In this document: in pieces, positions 17,123-28,055 of the stretch
Numbering within the stretch: the stretch's first letter is position 1
How the letters are laid out: each line of letters opens with the position of its first letter
Source: Bradyrhizobium campsiandrae
GTDB taxonomy: Bacteria; Pseudomonadota; Alphaproteobacteria; Rhizobiales; Xanthobacteraceae
Assembly (NCBI RefSeq): GCF_014529705.1
Contig: NZ_JAANIH010000012.1
Span: forward strand, 1 to 64,000
Direction: 5' to 3'
DNA: 64,000 bases
Made by a program: the position numbers and the translations under genes
Notes under the pieces: model-generated
The model's input: the letters and a program-made list of their open reading frames with translations, nothing else
Told to the model about the DNA's origin: nothing
Databases searched by the model: none

Positions 17123-18058
17123 CTACCAGCTCCAGCTGACCTCATGGCTCCAGGGCGGATCGGCGCCCGGGCGGGTGCAGGTGAGGCCGGCGCAATTGGC
17201 GGCAAAGGACAGCGCGCGGCGGAGCTCGTCGGTGCTGATGTCCCTGAGCTGCTGCCGCGCGAGGCAGCCCTGCTTGTGCAGAGCGAACAGCAGCGCGGCC
17301 TGAAAGCTGTCGCCGGCGCCGATGGTGTCGGCGACCGCGACTTTTGGCGCCTGGACCTCGATCTGGCCTGCCTTCGCGTGCCAGGCGATGGCGCCGTTGT
17401 TGCCGCGGGTGATGACGACGAGGCTTGGCCCCTGCGCCAAGAGCGCATGCGCGCGCTGCTGATATGGCTCTTCGCCGAAGAGATAAGCGAAATCGACATC
17501 GGACATCTTAATGAGATCGGCGTCGCCGGCGAACTCCGCCATGCGCGCGAGATAGGCCGGCTTGTCCTTGACGAGGTTGGGCCGGCAGTTCGGATCGAAG
17601 GAGATCGTCGACGACGCCTTCGCGTCGGCGACCAGGGCCCTGGTCTCGGCCGCGCCCTGGTCGTTGACCAGCGTGGTCGAGCCGACATGGATGGCCTCGA
17701 CCGCATCAAACGCGATGGTGCCGCGCCGAAACGTCCAGTGCCGCGTCGCGGTCTCGGCGTCGTAGAAGGCGTAATGCGATTCGCCGGCGACGATGCGGAC
17801 GAAGGCGAGCGTGGTCTGGTGGTCGCTGCGGGTGGCAAGGCCCAGCTCGACATGCGAGGCGGCGGCGTGGTCGGCGATCATGCGCCCGAACATGTCGGTC
17901 GAGATGCCGCCGACAAAGCCGGTCGCCGCGCCGAGCCGCGCGATGCCGATCGCAACGTTGAGGCAGGAGCCGCCGACGGCCGGCATCACCGCTTCGCGGC
18001 CGTCAGCGGTTTTCGTCGGCACGAAATCGATCAGCGCATCGCCGCAGGAAATCAGCAT
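17123..18058 (-). CDS. PfkB-family carbohydrate kinase (probable fructokinase)
   Basis: A sugar kinase of about 311 residues. It starts M-L-I-S-C-G-D-A-L-I-D-F-V-P, with a substrate-binding G-G-S-C-L-N-V-A region and the PfkB signature near the C-terminus (D-T-I-G-A-G-D-S-F-Q-A-A) that carries the catalytic Asp. A TTG at 18067 with a nearby AGAAGGA is an alternative start; the ATG at 18058 is used because homologous proteins begin at this point. It is the last gene of the polyol cluster. Phosphorylation of fructose from sorbitol or mannitol oxidation fits that context, but the exact sugar is inferred. Confidence 0.85.
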   Translation of the reverse strand: MLISCGDALIDFVPTKTADGREAVMPAVGGSCLNVAIGIARLGAATGFVGGISTDMFGRMIADHAAASHVELGLATRSDHQTTLAFVRIVAGESHYAFYDAETATRHWTFRRGTIAFDAVEAIHVGSTTLVNDQGAAETRALVADAKASSTISFDPNCRPNLVKDKPAYLARMAEFAGDADLIKMSDVDFAYLFGEEPYQQRAHALLAQGPSLVVITRGNNGAIAWHAKAGQIEVQAPKVAVADTIGAGDSFQAALLFALHKQGCLARQQLRDISTDELRRALSFAANCAGLTCTRPGADPPWSHEVSWSW

Positions 18059-18076
18059 GTCCCTCAACGTGTCCTT

Positions 18077-19723
18077 CTAGCTTTTGGCGATGTCGGCCAT
18101 CGCCGCCCGGCTGCCGCGATCGACCTCACGCAGCAGCTTGTAGACCTCGCGCTTGCGTTTGTGAAACGCGGACATGTCGGGCGCGGTCGGCTCGCTCTTG
18201 CGTCCGAGCGCCGACATCTTCGCCATGGTTTCGCCGATCGAGACACAGGCCCCGCCGGCGACGGCACCCAGCATCGCCGCGCCCAGCAGCACCGGCTCCC
18301 TGGTCTGCGGCAGCGCCACGGTGAGACCGGTCGTATCCGCCATGATCTGCCGTACCAGAGGACTACGGCTGGCGCCGCCGCCCATGATCATGCTGCCCGC
18401 ATGCACGCCCTGCGCGGCAAAGGCTTCGATCACCTCGGCAAGCCCGTAGGCGAGGCCGCAGAGGCCGGCGACGAACAACCGCTCCATCGCGCCGACGTCG
18501 GTGTCGAGATCGAGCCCTGCGATCACCGCGCGGGTGTCAGGATCGGCATGGGGCGAGCGGTTGCCGATGAATTCGGGGAGCACGTGCACGTCGCGGGCGA
18601 GCAGTGCTGCGCGGCTGGCATCGCCGGCGCGCGCAATGATGCGGCGCTCGAGGAATTCGATGAGGTCGACGCCCTCGCGACGCGCTGCCGCGCTCGCCTC
18701 GGCATGGCCCGGGTGTGACTTGAGAAGATGGTCGATCGCCGCGCCCGCGGCCGACTGGCCGCCCTCGTTGAGCCAGAAATCCGGCACCATGCCGGAATAA
18801 TAGGGACCCCAGACGCCCGGCACGAAGCACGGCTCCTTCGTCGTCGCCATGATGCAGGCCGACGTTCCCATGATATAGGCGAGGCGATCGGTGACGTCGG
18901 TCGTCCCGCCCGATCCGTCACGCCCGCCGATCGCGCCGATGCCGCCGGCATGGGCGTCGATCAAGGACGCGCCGACGGGCGTGCCGGCGGACAGGCCGAG
19001 ATCGCCGGCAGCCGTGCGGGTGAGACCGGCGCCGAGCCGCGTGCCGGGCGCCACGATCTCGGTGCCGATGCGGGCGTATTTTTCGCCGACGAAGTCGGAC
19101 AGGCCGATGCGTTTGAAGAACGGCGCGCTCCAGCCGCCGCCGTCATGGGCGAGATAGTTCCATTTGCAGGTGACGGTGCAGGTCGAGCGCTGCAGCGATC
19201 CGGTGGCACGCCAGGTCAGATAGTCCGCCAGATCGAAGAAATGCCCCGCGGCATCGAAGCTCGCGCGCAGGTGACGCTTGAGCCACAACAGCTTCGGCAT
19301 CTGCATCTCCGGTGAGATCGAGCCGCCGACATAGCGCAGCACGGCATCCTCGGTCTCGTTGATCAGCCGCGCCTCGGCGATGGCGCGATGGTCCATCCAG
19401 ACGATGACGTTGCGCTGCGCCTCGCCGGAGGCGCTGACGGTGAGCGGCTCGCCCTTGAAGTCGAGCACCACCAGGGAACAGGTCGCATCAAAACCGATAC
19501 CGCCGACCTGATCGGGCGCAATGGCCGCTTCCGCCATCGCCGCGCGGACCGATGTGACGCAGGCCTGCCAGATGTCCTCGGACGATTGCTCGACGATGTC
19601 GCCGGCCTCGTGCCAGATCCGGATCGGATGCCTGGCGGTCGCAAGCAGCGTTCCCGCCTCGTCAAACACCCCTGCCCGCGTGCTCGTGGTCCCCACGTCG
19701 ACGCCGATATACGCTCGCGGCAT
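18077..19723 (-). CDS. FGGY-family pentulose kinase (ribulokinase-like)
   Basis: A 548-residue kinase with the FGGY N-terminal ATPase motif Y-I-G-V-D-V-G-T-T-S-T-R-A-G-V-F-D near residue 5. The adenosine motif in the C-terminal domain reads I-M-G-G-G-A-S-R-S-P-L-V-R-Q. Length and motifs fit the FGGY/YDR109C group of pentulose kinases (D-ribulokinase type) rather than classical xylulokinase or glycerol kinase. In this cluster it would phosphorylate the pentulose made from a pentitol such as ribitol or arabitol by the adjacent dehydrogenase. It lies 39 bases downstream of the SDR gene. Confidence 0.85.
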   Translation of the reverse strand: MPRAYIGVDVGTTSTRAGVFDEAGTLLATARHPIRIWHEAGDIVEQSSEDIWQACVTSVRAAMAEAAIAPDQVGGIGFDATCSLVVLDFKGEPLTVSASGEAQRNVIVWMDHRAIAEARLINETEDAVLRYVGGSISPEMQMPKLLWLKRHLRASFDAAGHFFDLADYLTWRATGSLQRSTCTVTCKWNYLAHDGGGWSAPFFKRIGLSDFVGEKYARIGTEIVAPGTRLGAGLTRTAAGDLGLSAGTPVGASLIDAHAGGIGAIGGRDGSGGTTDVTDRLAYIMGTSACIMATTKEPCFVPGVWGPYYSGMVPDFWLNEGGQSAAGAAIDHLLKSHPGHAEASAAARREGVDLIEFLERRIIARAGDASRAALLARDVHVLPEFIGNRSPHADPDTRAVIAGLDLDTDVGAMERLFVAGLCGLAYGLAEVIEAFAAQGVHAGSMIMGGGASRSPLVRQIMADTTGLTVALPQTREPVLLGAAMLGAVAGGACVSIGETMAKMSALGRKSEPTAPDMSAFHKRKREVYKLLREVDRGSRAAMADIAKS

Positions 19724-19762
19724 TGTCGCTCCCGGAAGCTCTCGCCAGTTTTGACGGCGAGC

Positions 19763-20536
19763 CTACCAGCAAGTGTAGCCGCCATCCACCAGCACGATGC
19801 TGCCGGTCATCAGGCTCGCGGCCTCCGAGGCCAGGAACAGCACGACCGAGGCAATCTCCTCGACCTGCCCCATCCGGCCCATCGGGGTTCCACCGATCCA
19901 GGCATCGTACATTTTCGGGGTGCTTTTGACGAAGGCGTTGAGCGGCGTGTCGATATAGGTCGGCGCCACCGCATTGACGCGGATGCCGCGCGCGCCCCAT
20001 TCGGCGGCCAGCGACTTGGTCAGATGGTGCACGCCGGCCTTGGAGGCATTGTAGAAGCACTGCTCCTGCGGCTTGTTGACGATGAAACCGGACATCGAGC
20101 CGACATTGACGATGGCGCCGCTCTTGGCGCTCAGCATGTGCTTGCCGAACTCGCGGCAGCACCAGAAGGTGCCGTTGAGGTTGACGTCAATGACATTGAG
20201 CCAGTGCTCGTCGGTCACGGTCTCGGCCGGCGTCTCGCTGCGGGCAATGCCGGCATTGTTGACGAGGATGTCGACCTTGCCGTGGCGGGCGACGAGATCA
20301 TTGGCGACCTCCGCCACACGCCTGGTGTCGGTGACGTCCATGATCGCGGTCTCGATGTCGTAGCCTTTCGCCTTCAGGCCGGCCTTGGCGTCGCCGGCGA
20401 CCTTGCTGTCGCGGTCGCCGATGATGACCTTGGCGCCGGCCTCGGCCAGCGCTTCGGCGCAGGCAAGCCCGATGCCCTGCCCGCCGCCGGTGATGAACGC
20501 GGTCTTGCCGCTCAGCTTGAATTTTTCCAGGTACAT
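19763..20536 (-). CDS. SDR family oxidoreductase (probable polyol dehydrogenase)
   Basis: A 257-residue classical short-chain dehydrogenase. The NAD(P)-binding motif T16-G-G-G-Q-G-I-G23 is near the N-terminus, then N-N-A-G around residue 92, the catalytic Ser in V-G-S-M-S-G, and Tyr and Lys in Y-N-A-S-K. An acidic residue after the second strand (G-D-R-D) favours NAD over NADP. It is flanked by the importer ATPase and two sugar kinases, so oxidation of an imported polyol to a ketose is the likely role. The specific polyol cannot be read from the sequence. Confidence 0.88.
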   Translation of the reverse strand: MYLEKFKLSGKTAFITGGGQGIGLACAEALAEAGAKVIIGDRDSKVAGDAKAGLKAKGYDIETAIMDVTDTRRVAEVANDLVARHGKVDILVNNAGIARSETPAETVTDEHWLNVIDVNLNGTFWCCREFGKHMLSAKSGAIVNVGSMSGFIVNKPQEQCFYNASKAGVHHLTKSLAAEWGARGIRVNAVAPTYIDTPLNAFVKSTPKMYDAWIGGTPMGRMGQVEEIASVVLFLASEAASLMTGSIVLVDGGYTCW

Positions 20537-20556
20537 GGTCTCATTCCCGTTTCTTG

Positions 20557-21564
<1,008 letters not shown>

Positions 21565-21579
21565 GATCCGGCAGCCCCT

Positions 21580-22410
21580 TTACTTCACCGCGCCGAAGGT
21601 GAGCCCGCGCACGAGCTGCTTCTGGCTGAACCAACCGAGGACGAGAATGGGCGCGATCGCCAGCGTCGAGGCCGCCGACAATTTTGCCCAGAACAGCCCT
21701 TCCGGGCTCGAATAGGAGGCGATGAACGTGGTGAGCGGCGCGGCGTTCGAGGTCGACAGGTTCAACGTCCAGAACGCCTCGTTCCACGCCAGGATCAGGT
21801 TGAGCAGCAGCGTTGACGCCAGCCCCGGGATCGCCATCGGCGTCAGCACATAGACGAGCTCGCGGCCGATCGTGGCGCCGTCCATGCGCGCGGCTTCGAG
21901 GATGTCGCGCGGGATCTCCTTGAAATAGGTGAACAGCATCCAGATCACGATCGGCAAATTGCCGAGGCAGAGGATGAAGACGAGCCCGATGCGGGAATCG
22001 AGCAGACCGAAGCTCTTGTAGATCAGATAGATCGGCACCAGGACGCCGACCGGCGGCATCATCTTGGTCGACAGCATCCAGAGCAGGATGTCCTTGGTGC
22101 GCTTGGTCGGCGAGAACGCCATCGACCAGGCCGCGGGGATCGCGATCAAGAGCGCAATCAGCGTCGAGCCGCCGGCGATGATGATCGAGTTCATCGCGTG
22201 GAGGACATAATCGCTGCGCTCCTGCACCGTCGCGTAGTTCTCGGTGGTCCAGTGGAAGAACAGGAAGGATGGCGGAATGGCGAAGGCCTCGAGCTCGGTC
22301 TTGAAGCTCGCCAGCACCATCCACAGGATCGGGAAGAAGATCAGGAAGCCGAAGAACCACGCCCCGATCGTCGAAACCACCACCCGTCGTGTCGTTGACT
22401 TGCGCGCCAT
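21580..22410 (-). CDS. Carbohydrate ABC transporter permease (SmoG/MalG-type)
   Basis: A 276-residue CUT1 permease with six hydrophobic segments and the ATPase-contact EAA loop L-E-A-A-R-M-D-G-A-T-I-G-R-E near residue 185. The long first periplasmic loop and W-T-T-E-N-Y-A-T-V motif are typical of MalG-like partners. It starts four bases after the SmoF-type gene ends and is followed after 15 bases by the ATPase gene. Confidence 0.92.
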   Translation of the reverse strand: MARKSTTRRVVVSTIGAWFFGFLIFFPILWMVLASFKTELEAFAIPPSFLFFHWTTENYATVQERSDYVLHAMNSIIIAGGSTLIALLIAIPAAWSMAFSPTKRTKDILLWMLSTKMMPPVGVLVPIYLIYKSFGLLDSRIGLVFILCLGNLPIVIWMLFTYFKEIPRDILEAARMDGATIGRELVYVLTPMAIPGLASTLLLNLILAWNEAFWTLNLSTSNAAPLTTFIASYSSPEGLFWAKLSAASTLAIAPILVLGWFSQKQLVRGLTFGAVK

Positions 22411-22414
22411 GATG

Positions 22415-23287
22415 TCAGGCTTCCAGGTTGCGGCCGACGATGCGGACGAGGAAGAACGCGACGATGTTGGCGATGACCACGGCGACGAGGCCGCCCGCCG
22501 AGGCGCTCCCGACGTCGAACTGGATCAGCGCCTGCGAATAGATCAGGAAGGCGATGTTGGTGGTCTGCAGGCCCGGCCCGCCGCCGGTGGTGACGAAGAT
22601 CTCCGCGAACACGGTGAGCAGGAAGATGGTCTCGATCAGGATCACCACGGTGATGGGACGCGCGAGGTGCGGCAGCGTGATGTAGATGAAGGTCGAGACC
22701 GCGCTCGCGCCATCCATCTCGGCCGCCTCCTTCTGCTCCTCGTCGAGCGATTGCAGCGCGGTGAGCAGGATCAGGGTCGCGAACGGCAGCCATTGCCAGG
22801 CGACGATCAGGATCACCGAGAACAGCGGCACGTCGTTGAACCAGTCGATCGGCGTCAACCCGACCAGCTTTGCAAGCCAGGCGAACAGGCCGGACACCGG
22901 GTGCATCAGGAGATTCTTCCAGACCAGCGCGCTCACCGTGGGCATCACGAAGAACGGCGCGATCACCATCAGTCGCACGAAGTTGCGCCCCACCACGGGC
23001 TGGTCGAGCAGCAGCGCGAGCGGAATGCCGAGCAGGATGGTCAGCGCCAGCACCGATCCGACCAGCACCAGCGTGTTCTGGAGCGAGGCCAGAAAGGCGG
23101 GATCGGTGAGGAAGTAACGGAAGTTTTCCAGCCCGACGAATTCCTCGGAGCCGGGATCGAGCAGGCTGTAATGCAGCGTGGAGAAATAGAGCGTCAGCGC
23201 CAGCGGGACGATCATCCAGATGAACAGCAGCCCGACGGCCGGGCTCAGGAGCGACCGCGCCAGGAACTGGGTTTGCCGGGTTGCCAT
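22415..23287 (-). CDS. Sugar ABC transporter permease (SmoF/MalF-type)
   Basis: A permease of about 290 residues, partner of the MalG-type protein. The EAA loop reads K-E-A-A-E-M-D-G-A-S-A-V-S-T-F near residue 195. The ATG at 23287 is preferred over an in-frame start 36 bases upstream because homologous proteins begin with a short polar stretch before L-L-S-P-A-V-G-L-L-F-I-W. With the next gene it forms the membrane channel of the polyol importer. Confidence 0.9.
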   Translation of the reverse strand: MATRQTQFLARSLLSPAVGLLFIWMIVPLALTLYFSTLHYSLLDPGSEEFVGLENFRYFLTDPAFLASLQNTLVLVGSVLALTILLGIPLALLLDQPVVGRNFVRLMVIAPFFVMPTVSALVWKNLLMHPVSGLFAWLAKLVGLTPIDWFNDVPLFSVILIVAWQWLPFATLILLTALQSLDEEQKEAAEMDGASAVSTFIYITLPHLARPITVVILIETIFLLTVFAEIFVTTGGGPGLQTTNIAFLIYSQALIQFDVGSASAGGLVAVVIANIVAFFLVRIVGRNLEA

Positions 23288-23376
23288 CCTCGGACTCTCC
23301 GCTTGGAGAAAGAAGGCGGCCATCCATCGCGCAAGGAGTGGATGGCCGCAAGTTTGAGCTCAGGGAGAGCTCGGGT

Positions 23377-24687
<1,311 letters not shown>

Positions 24688-24713
24688 GGTGAACCTCCCT
24701 AGCCCGCGCTTTT

Positions 24714-24744
24714 GAGCATATGCCCACGCGTTGGGCGTATGTTC
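24714..24744. promoter_or_regulatory. Candidate SorC-family operator upstream of the polyol importer operon
   Basis: The core CATATGCCCA-N5-TGGGCGTATG is an inverted repeat with 9 of 10 matching positions. Extending the arms to 13 bases gives 11 matches (24714-24726 against 24732-24744). It lies 27-57 bases upstream of the GTG start of the binding-protein gene. The only local regulator transcribed just upstream is a SorC-family protein, and such proteins bind long palindromes of this type. Binding is inferred. Confidence 0.65.
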
Positions 24745-24853
24745 GGACGAGGTGCGGCCGATGTCAAGCACACGGACGGGCGTTCCAGCAACTTATGCGT
24801 GCTGCGGTGCGGGAGACGGTGGCAATGGACCGAAACAAGGTGCTGCTGGTTTT

Positions 24854-24983
24854 CACCTCTCCCGCTTGCGGGAGAGGTCGTGTCGCATCGCAGATGCGAT
24901 ACGGGTGAGGGCTTCCTCCGCTGGGGGAATCCCACTGCGGAGACACCCTCTCCCCAACCCTCTCCCGCAAGCGGGAGAGGGAG
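24854..24983. repeat. Long palindromic intergenic repeat, family B
   Basis: The left end is a perfect hairpin, CCTCTCCCGC-TT-GCGGGAGAGG (24856-24877). The right end carries CCTCTCCCGC-AA-GCGGGAGAGG with its partner arm, so the whole 130-base element can also fold end to end. A second copy with the same ends and a similar interior is at 58572-58704, and a diverged one at 29655-29777. Confidence 0.82.
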
Positions 24984-25006
24984 CGCGGTCCCGCTCGCAC
25001 CGCGGC

Positions 25007-25957
25007 TCAACGCTCCAGAATCGCTCTCGCGGTGGCCTCGTCGGTGATCAGGCCGTTGATCAAGCCCCCGCTCAGCGCCGCTGCGATCGCCGGGACCTTG
25101 GCCGCGCCGATCGCGGCGCCGATCGTCATGGTCTTCGCCGGCACTTCCGGCGGAATGCTGGTGAGGCGCTTGTTGGTTCCAGCCTTGAGCAGCCGTCCCT
25201 TGGCATCATAGGCCCAACCGGTGATCTCGCCGATGGCGCCCTGCCGCATCATCTCGAACAGTTCATCGCGCGTGAGGAAGCCGTCGACATGGACTTGCGC
25301 CTTCTGGTCCATCTGACCGACACCGACCAGGCGCAAATCGGCTTTGGCCGCGACCGCTTTCACCTTCGCGATCGGCTCGATCCGCACCATCTTGTTGCGC
25401 TCGTCCTCGGACGACATCAGGAACGGCAGCGGCATCGGGTAGTGCCGCGCGCCGGTGCGGTCGGCAAGCCGGCCGACGGTGTCGTAGAAGCTCGCCGAGC
25501 CGTCCGCCGAGATGTTGCCGACCAGCGAGACGATCTGGTGGTTGGGCCGGTCGATCGGCGTGACACGCTCGACCGCGGCACGCACCGCCCGCCCGGTCCC
25601 GAGCGCCACGATCACAGGGGTCTCCGATCGCAGCGTCGCATCGAGCAGATTGGCGCAGCGCTCGGCGATGCCCGCGGTCGCCTGCGGGGCCGCAGGATCT
25701 GCAGGCACCACCTCGGAGTGGCGAAGGTCGAACCGCTCCCGCAACCGCGCCGCCAACTCCATGCAGGCGGCGATCGGGTGTTCGAGCCGGAACGTGATCA
25801 GTCGCTCGGCCAGGCACAGCGACACCAGCCGCTGCGCCGAGGCGCGCGACACCTGGAGCATCCTGGCGATCTCGTCCTGGGTGTGGCCGGCAATGAAATA
25901 GAGCCAGCCCGCACGCGCGGCGTCGTCGAGCCTGGATTTTTCGTTCTCGGCGGCCAT
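25007..25957 (-). CDS. SorC-family sugar-binding transcriptional regulator
   Basis: A 316-residue regulator with an N-terminal helix-turn-helix (about residues 25-50: T-Q-D-E-I-A-R-M-L-Q-V-S-R-A-S-A-Q-R-L-V) and a C-terminal sugar-phosphate-type effector domain with A-L-G-T-G-R-A-V-R-A near residue 120. This is the SorC architecture also seen in SmoC and DalR regulators of polyol operons. It lies between the HAD gene and the importer operon, all on the same strand. The palindrome before the binding-protein gene is its probable target. Confidence 0.9.
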   Translation of the reverse strand: MAAENEKSRLDDAARAGWLYFIAGHTQDEIARMLQVSRASAQRLVSLCLAERLITFRLEHPIAACMELAARLRERFDLRHSEVVPADPAAPQATAGIAERCANLLDATLRSETPVIVALGTGRAVRAAVERVTPIDRPNHQIVSLVGNISADGSASFYDTVGRLADRTGARHYPMPLPFLMSSEDERNKMVRIEPIAKVKAVAAKADLRLVGVGQMDQKAQVHVDGFLTRDELFEMMRQGAIGEITGWAYDAKGRLLKAGTNKRLTSIPPEVPAKTMTIGAAIGAAKVPAIAAALSGGLINGLITDEATARAILER

Positions 25958-25963
25958 GCGGCC

Positions 25964-26620
25964 TCACGCCTCCCAGAAATCGCTCATCTGCGCAAAGACC
26001 CGATCGGCTCCGGCTGCGGACAATATAGCCCGGCCGTCACGGCCGCGATAATGGCCGCCGCCGACAAATCCCCAGACGGTCATGCCGGCCGCCTTGGCAG
26101 CCTGCACGCCGCTGACGCTGTCCTCGATCACCAGCGTGCGCGCGGGTTGCGCGCCCATCTTCTCGGCGGCGTAGAGAAAGAGGTCCGGTGCGGGCTTACC
26201 GTGCTTGACCATCTGTGCGGTGTAGAGCCGGTCGGCGAAATGCGATGCGAGGCTGGTCACGTCGAGGGAGAGCGAGACGCGATCGATGTCGCTGGACGAA
26301 GCCACACAAAACGGCACGCGCAATTCGGAGAGCACGGCGGCGATTTCGGGAATCGGCCGGAGCGCTCCGGCAAAGGTCTTCAGCACATGCGGCTTCAGGC
26401 GCAGGAAGAAATCGTTCGGCAGGATCTGCCCACGTTCTCGATAGTATTGGGCGATTGCAGCTGTACTGCGCCCGAGAAACAGTTCGAGCGCCTGCTCCAC
26501 GCCGAGTTGCAATCCAAACTCAGCCAGCACTTGTGACAGGCACTGACAGCTCAACAGTTCGCTGTCGACGAGCACGCCGTCGCAGTCGAAGATGATGAGA
26601 TCGGGCCAGCCGGGATCCAT
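25964..26620 (-). CDS. HAD family hydrolase (beta-phosphoglucomutase/phosphatase-like)
   Basis: A 218-residue haloacid dehalogenase-superfamily protein. Motif I is I-F-D-C-D-G-V-L-V-D-S near residue 9 with both catalytic aspartates. Motif II is V-A-S-S-S-D around residue 107, motif III has Lys in K-H-G-K-P-A-P-D-L-F, and motif IV is V-I-E-D-S-V-S-G-V-Q-A-A. The cap lies between motifs I and II. It is likely a small sugar-phosphate phosphatase. It ends six bases before the SorC gene starts, so it shares that operon and may process a polyol phosphate. The substrate is unknown. Confidence 0.87.
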   Translation of the reverse strand: MDPGWPDLIIFDCDGVLVDSELLSCQCLSQVLAEFGLQLGVEQALELFLGRSTAAIAQYYRERGQILPNDFFLRLKPHVLKTFAGALRPIPEIAAVLSELRVPFCVASSSDIDRVSLSLDVTSLASHFADRLYTAQMVKHGKPAPDLFLYAAEKMGAQPARTLVIEDSVSGVQAAKAAGMTVWGFVGGGHYRGRDGRAILSAAGADRVFAQMSDFWEA

Positions 26621-26690
26621 CGGGCCATTCGATCATATACTCATCGACTGGGCAATAGCTCAGCCGCAATTGATAAGCTGCCGCAACACC

Positions 26691-26777
26691 CGTCATTGCG
26701 AGGAGCTCTTGCGACGAAGCAATCCAGAATCTTTCCGCGGAGGGATTCTGGATTGCCTCGCTGCGCTCGCAATGACG
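26691..26777. repeat. Palindromic intergenic repeat, family C
   Basis: Outer arms CGTCATTGCG and CGCAATGACG enclose an inner stem with CAATCCAGAATC and GATTCTGGATTG. A half copy occurs at 29703-29732 in the ChvE-MmsA gap. It lies between the MmsB-type and HAD genes. Confidence 0.8.
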
Positions 26778-26786
26778 GAGAGAGAC

Positions 26787-26857
26787 GTAGCCCGCATGGA
26801 GCGTTGCGGAATGCGGGGCGGCGGTCCCGGATTACGCTGCGCTCCATCCGGGCTACG
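26787..26857. repeat. Palindromic intergenic repeat, family D
   Basis: Outer arms GTAGCCCGCATGGAGCG and CGCTCCATCCGGGCTAC pair with one mismatch, with a GC-rich centre containing CCCGGATTACGCTG. It ends eight bases before the MmsB-type stop codon. It is in position to protect the 3' end of that transcript or to help terminate it, but no T-run follows. Confidence 0.75.
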
Positions 26858-26864
26858 GCGTCCC

Positions 26865-28055
26865 TCACCTCCGCTGATTATAAACGTCGATACACACGGC
26901 CCCGAGCAGCACCAGGCCCTTGATGACCTGCTGGTAATCGATGCCGATGCCGAGGATGGACATGCCGTTGTTCATCACGCCCATGATCATGGCGCCGACC
27001 ACGGCGCCGCCGACGCGGCCGACGCCGCCATAGGCCGAGGCGCCGCCGATGAAGCAGGCGGCGATGACGTCGAGCTCGAAGCCGAGACCCGCCTTAGGCG
27101 TCGCGGTGTTGAGGCGCGCGGCAAAGACGAGGCCCGCGAGCGCGGCGAGCACGCCCATGTTGACGAAGGTGAAGAAGGTCAGCCGTTCGGTCTTGATGCC
27201 CGACAGGCCGGCCGCCTTGGCGTTGCCGCCGACGGCATAGATCTGCCGGCCGATCACGGTGCGGCGGGTGACGAAGCCATAGAGCGCGATCAAGGCGCTC
27301 ATGATCACCAGCACGTTGGGCAGGCCGCGATAGGTCGCGATCAGATAGGTGAAATACAGCACGGCGCAGGCGAGCACGACGCTCTTGCCGAGGAAGAACG
27401 CATAGGGCTCGACCTCGACGCCGTGCGACACCTCGCGCGCACGGCCCTTGGCGCTGGCATAGACCAGGCCCAGCGCCAGCACGGCGCCGATCAGCATGGA
27501 GGTCGGATGCAGCGTACCGGTTTCGGGCAACAGCTCCGGAATGAAGCCCGACGACAGCTTCTGGAACGTCGACGGGAACGGCCCGAGCGACTGGCCCTGC
27601 AGCACGGCAAGTGCTAGGCCCTTGAACACGAGCATACCCGCCAACGTCACGATGAAGGACGGGATCTTGAAATAGGCGACCCAATAACCCTGCGCGGCGC
27701 CGATGGCTGCGCCGACCACGAGGCAGGCGATGAAGGCAAGCGTGTAGTCGACCTTGTAGGTCACCATGAGAAGCGCCGCCACGGCGCCGACGAAACCGGC
27801 GACCGAGCCGACGGAGAGGTCGATATGGCCGGTGACGATCACCAGCAACATGCCCAGCGCCATGATGACGATGTAGCTGTTCTGCAGCACCAGATTGGTC
27901 AGGTTGAGGGGCTGCAACAACGTGCCGCCGGTCATGACCTGGAAGAACAGCATGATCGCGATCAGCGACATCAGCATGCCGTAATTGCGCAGATTGTTCT
28001 TGATGAAGCTGCCGTGGCTGCGCTCGTCGGGCAGCGACACCGTCTTGTCGGTCAT
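26865..28055 (-). CDS. mmsB: Multiple-monosaccharide ABC transporter permease (MmsB-type)
   Basis: A 396-residue permease of the xylose/ribose (CUT2) class. Many hydrophobic segments are present, with the hallmark G-H-I-D-L-S-V-G-S-V-A-G-F after the third segment and N-A-K-A-A-G-L-S-G-I-K-T-E-R in the conserved cytoplasmic loop. The long insert before the last segments (about residues 180-240) is typical of MmsB/XylH-type permeases of the ChvE system. Its start overlaps the stop of the MmsA-type gene by four bases. It is the last gene of the long pentose/galactose locus. Confidence 0.9.
   Translation of the reverse strand: MTDKTVSLPDERSHGSFIKNNLRNYGMLMSLIAIMLFFQVMTGGTLLQPLNLTNLVLQNSYIVIMALGMLLVIVTGHIDLSVGSVAGFVGAVAALLMVTYKVDYTLAFIACLVVGAAIGAAQGYWVAYFKIPSFIVTLAGMLVFKGLALAVLQGQSLGPFPSTFQKLSSGFIPELLPETGTLHPTSMLIGAVLALGLVYASAKGRAREVSHGVEVEPYAFFLGKSVVLACAVLYFTYLIATYRGLPNVLVIMSALIALYGFVTRRTVIGRQIYAVGGNAKAAGLSGIKTERLTFFTFVNMGVLAALAGLVFAARLNTATPKAGLGFELDVIAACFIGGASAYGGVGRVGGAVVGAMIMGVMNNGMSILGIGIDYQQVIKGLVLLGAVCIDVYNQRR

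Larger units (their letters stand above)
24688..25006. other. Intergenic region between the SorC and SmoE-type genes
   Basis: These 319 bases hold no credible gene. They contain the operator at 24714-24744 and the family B palindromic repeat at 24854-24983, which occupies most of the SorC-gene side. The repeat could act as a transcript-stabilising or attenuating structure behind the SorC gene. Confidence 0.6.

Noticed and set aside
24854..24983. CRISPR-like or RNA-gene interpretation of the long family B palindrome
   Set aside because: There are no regularly spaced direct repeats or spacers. Further copies at 29655 and 58572 with the same ends show that it is a dispersed palindromic repeat.
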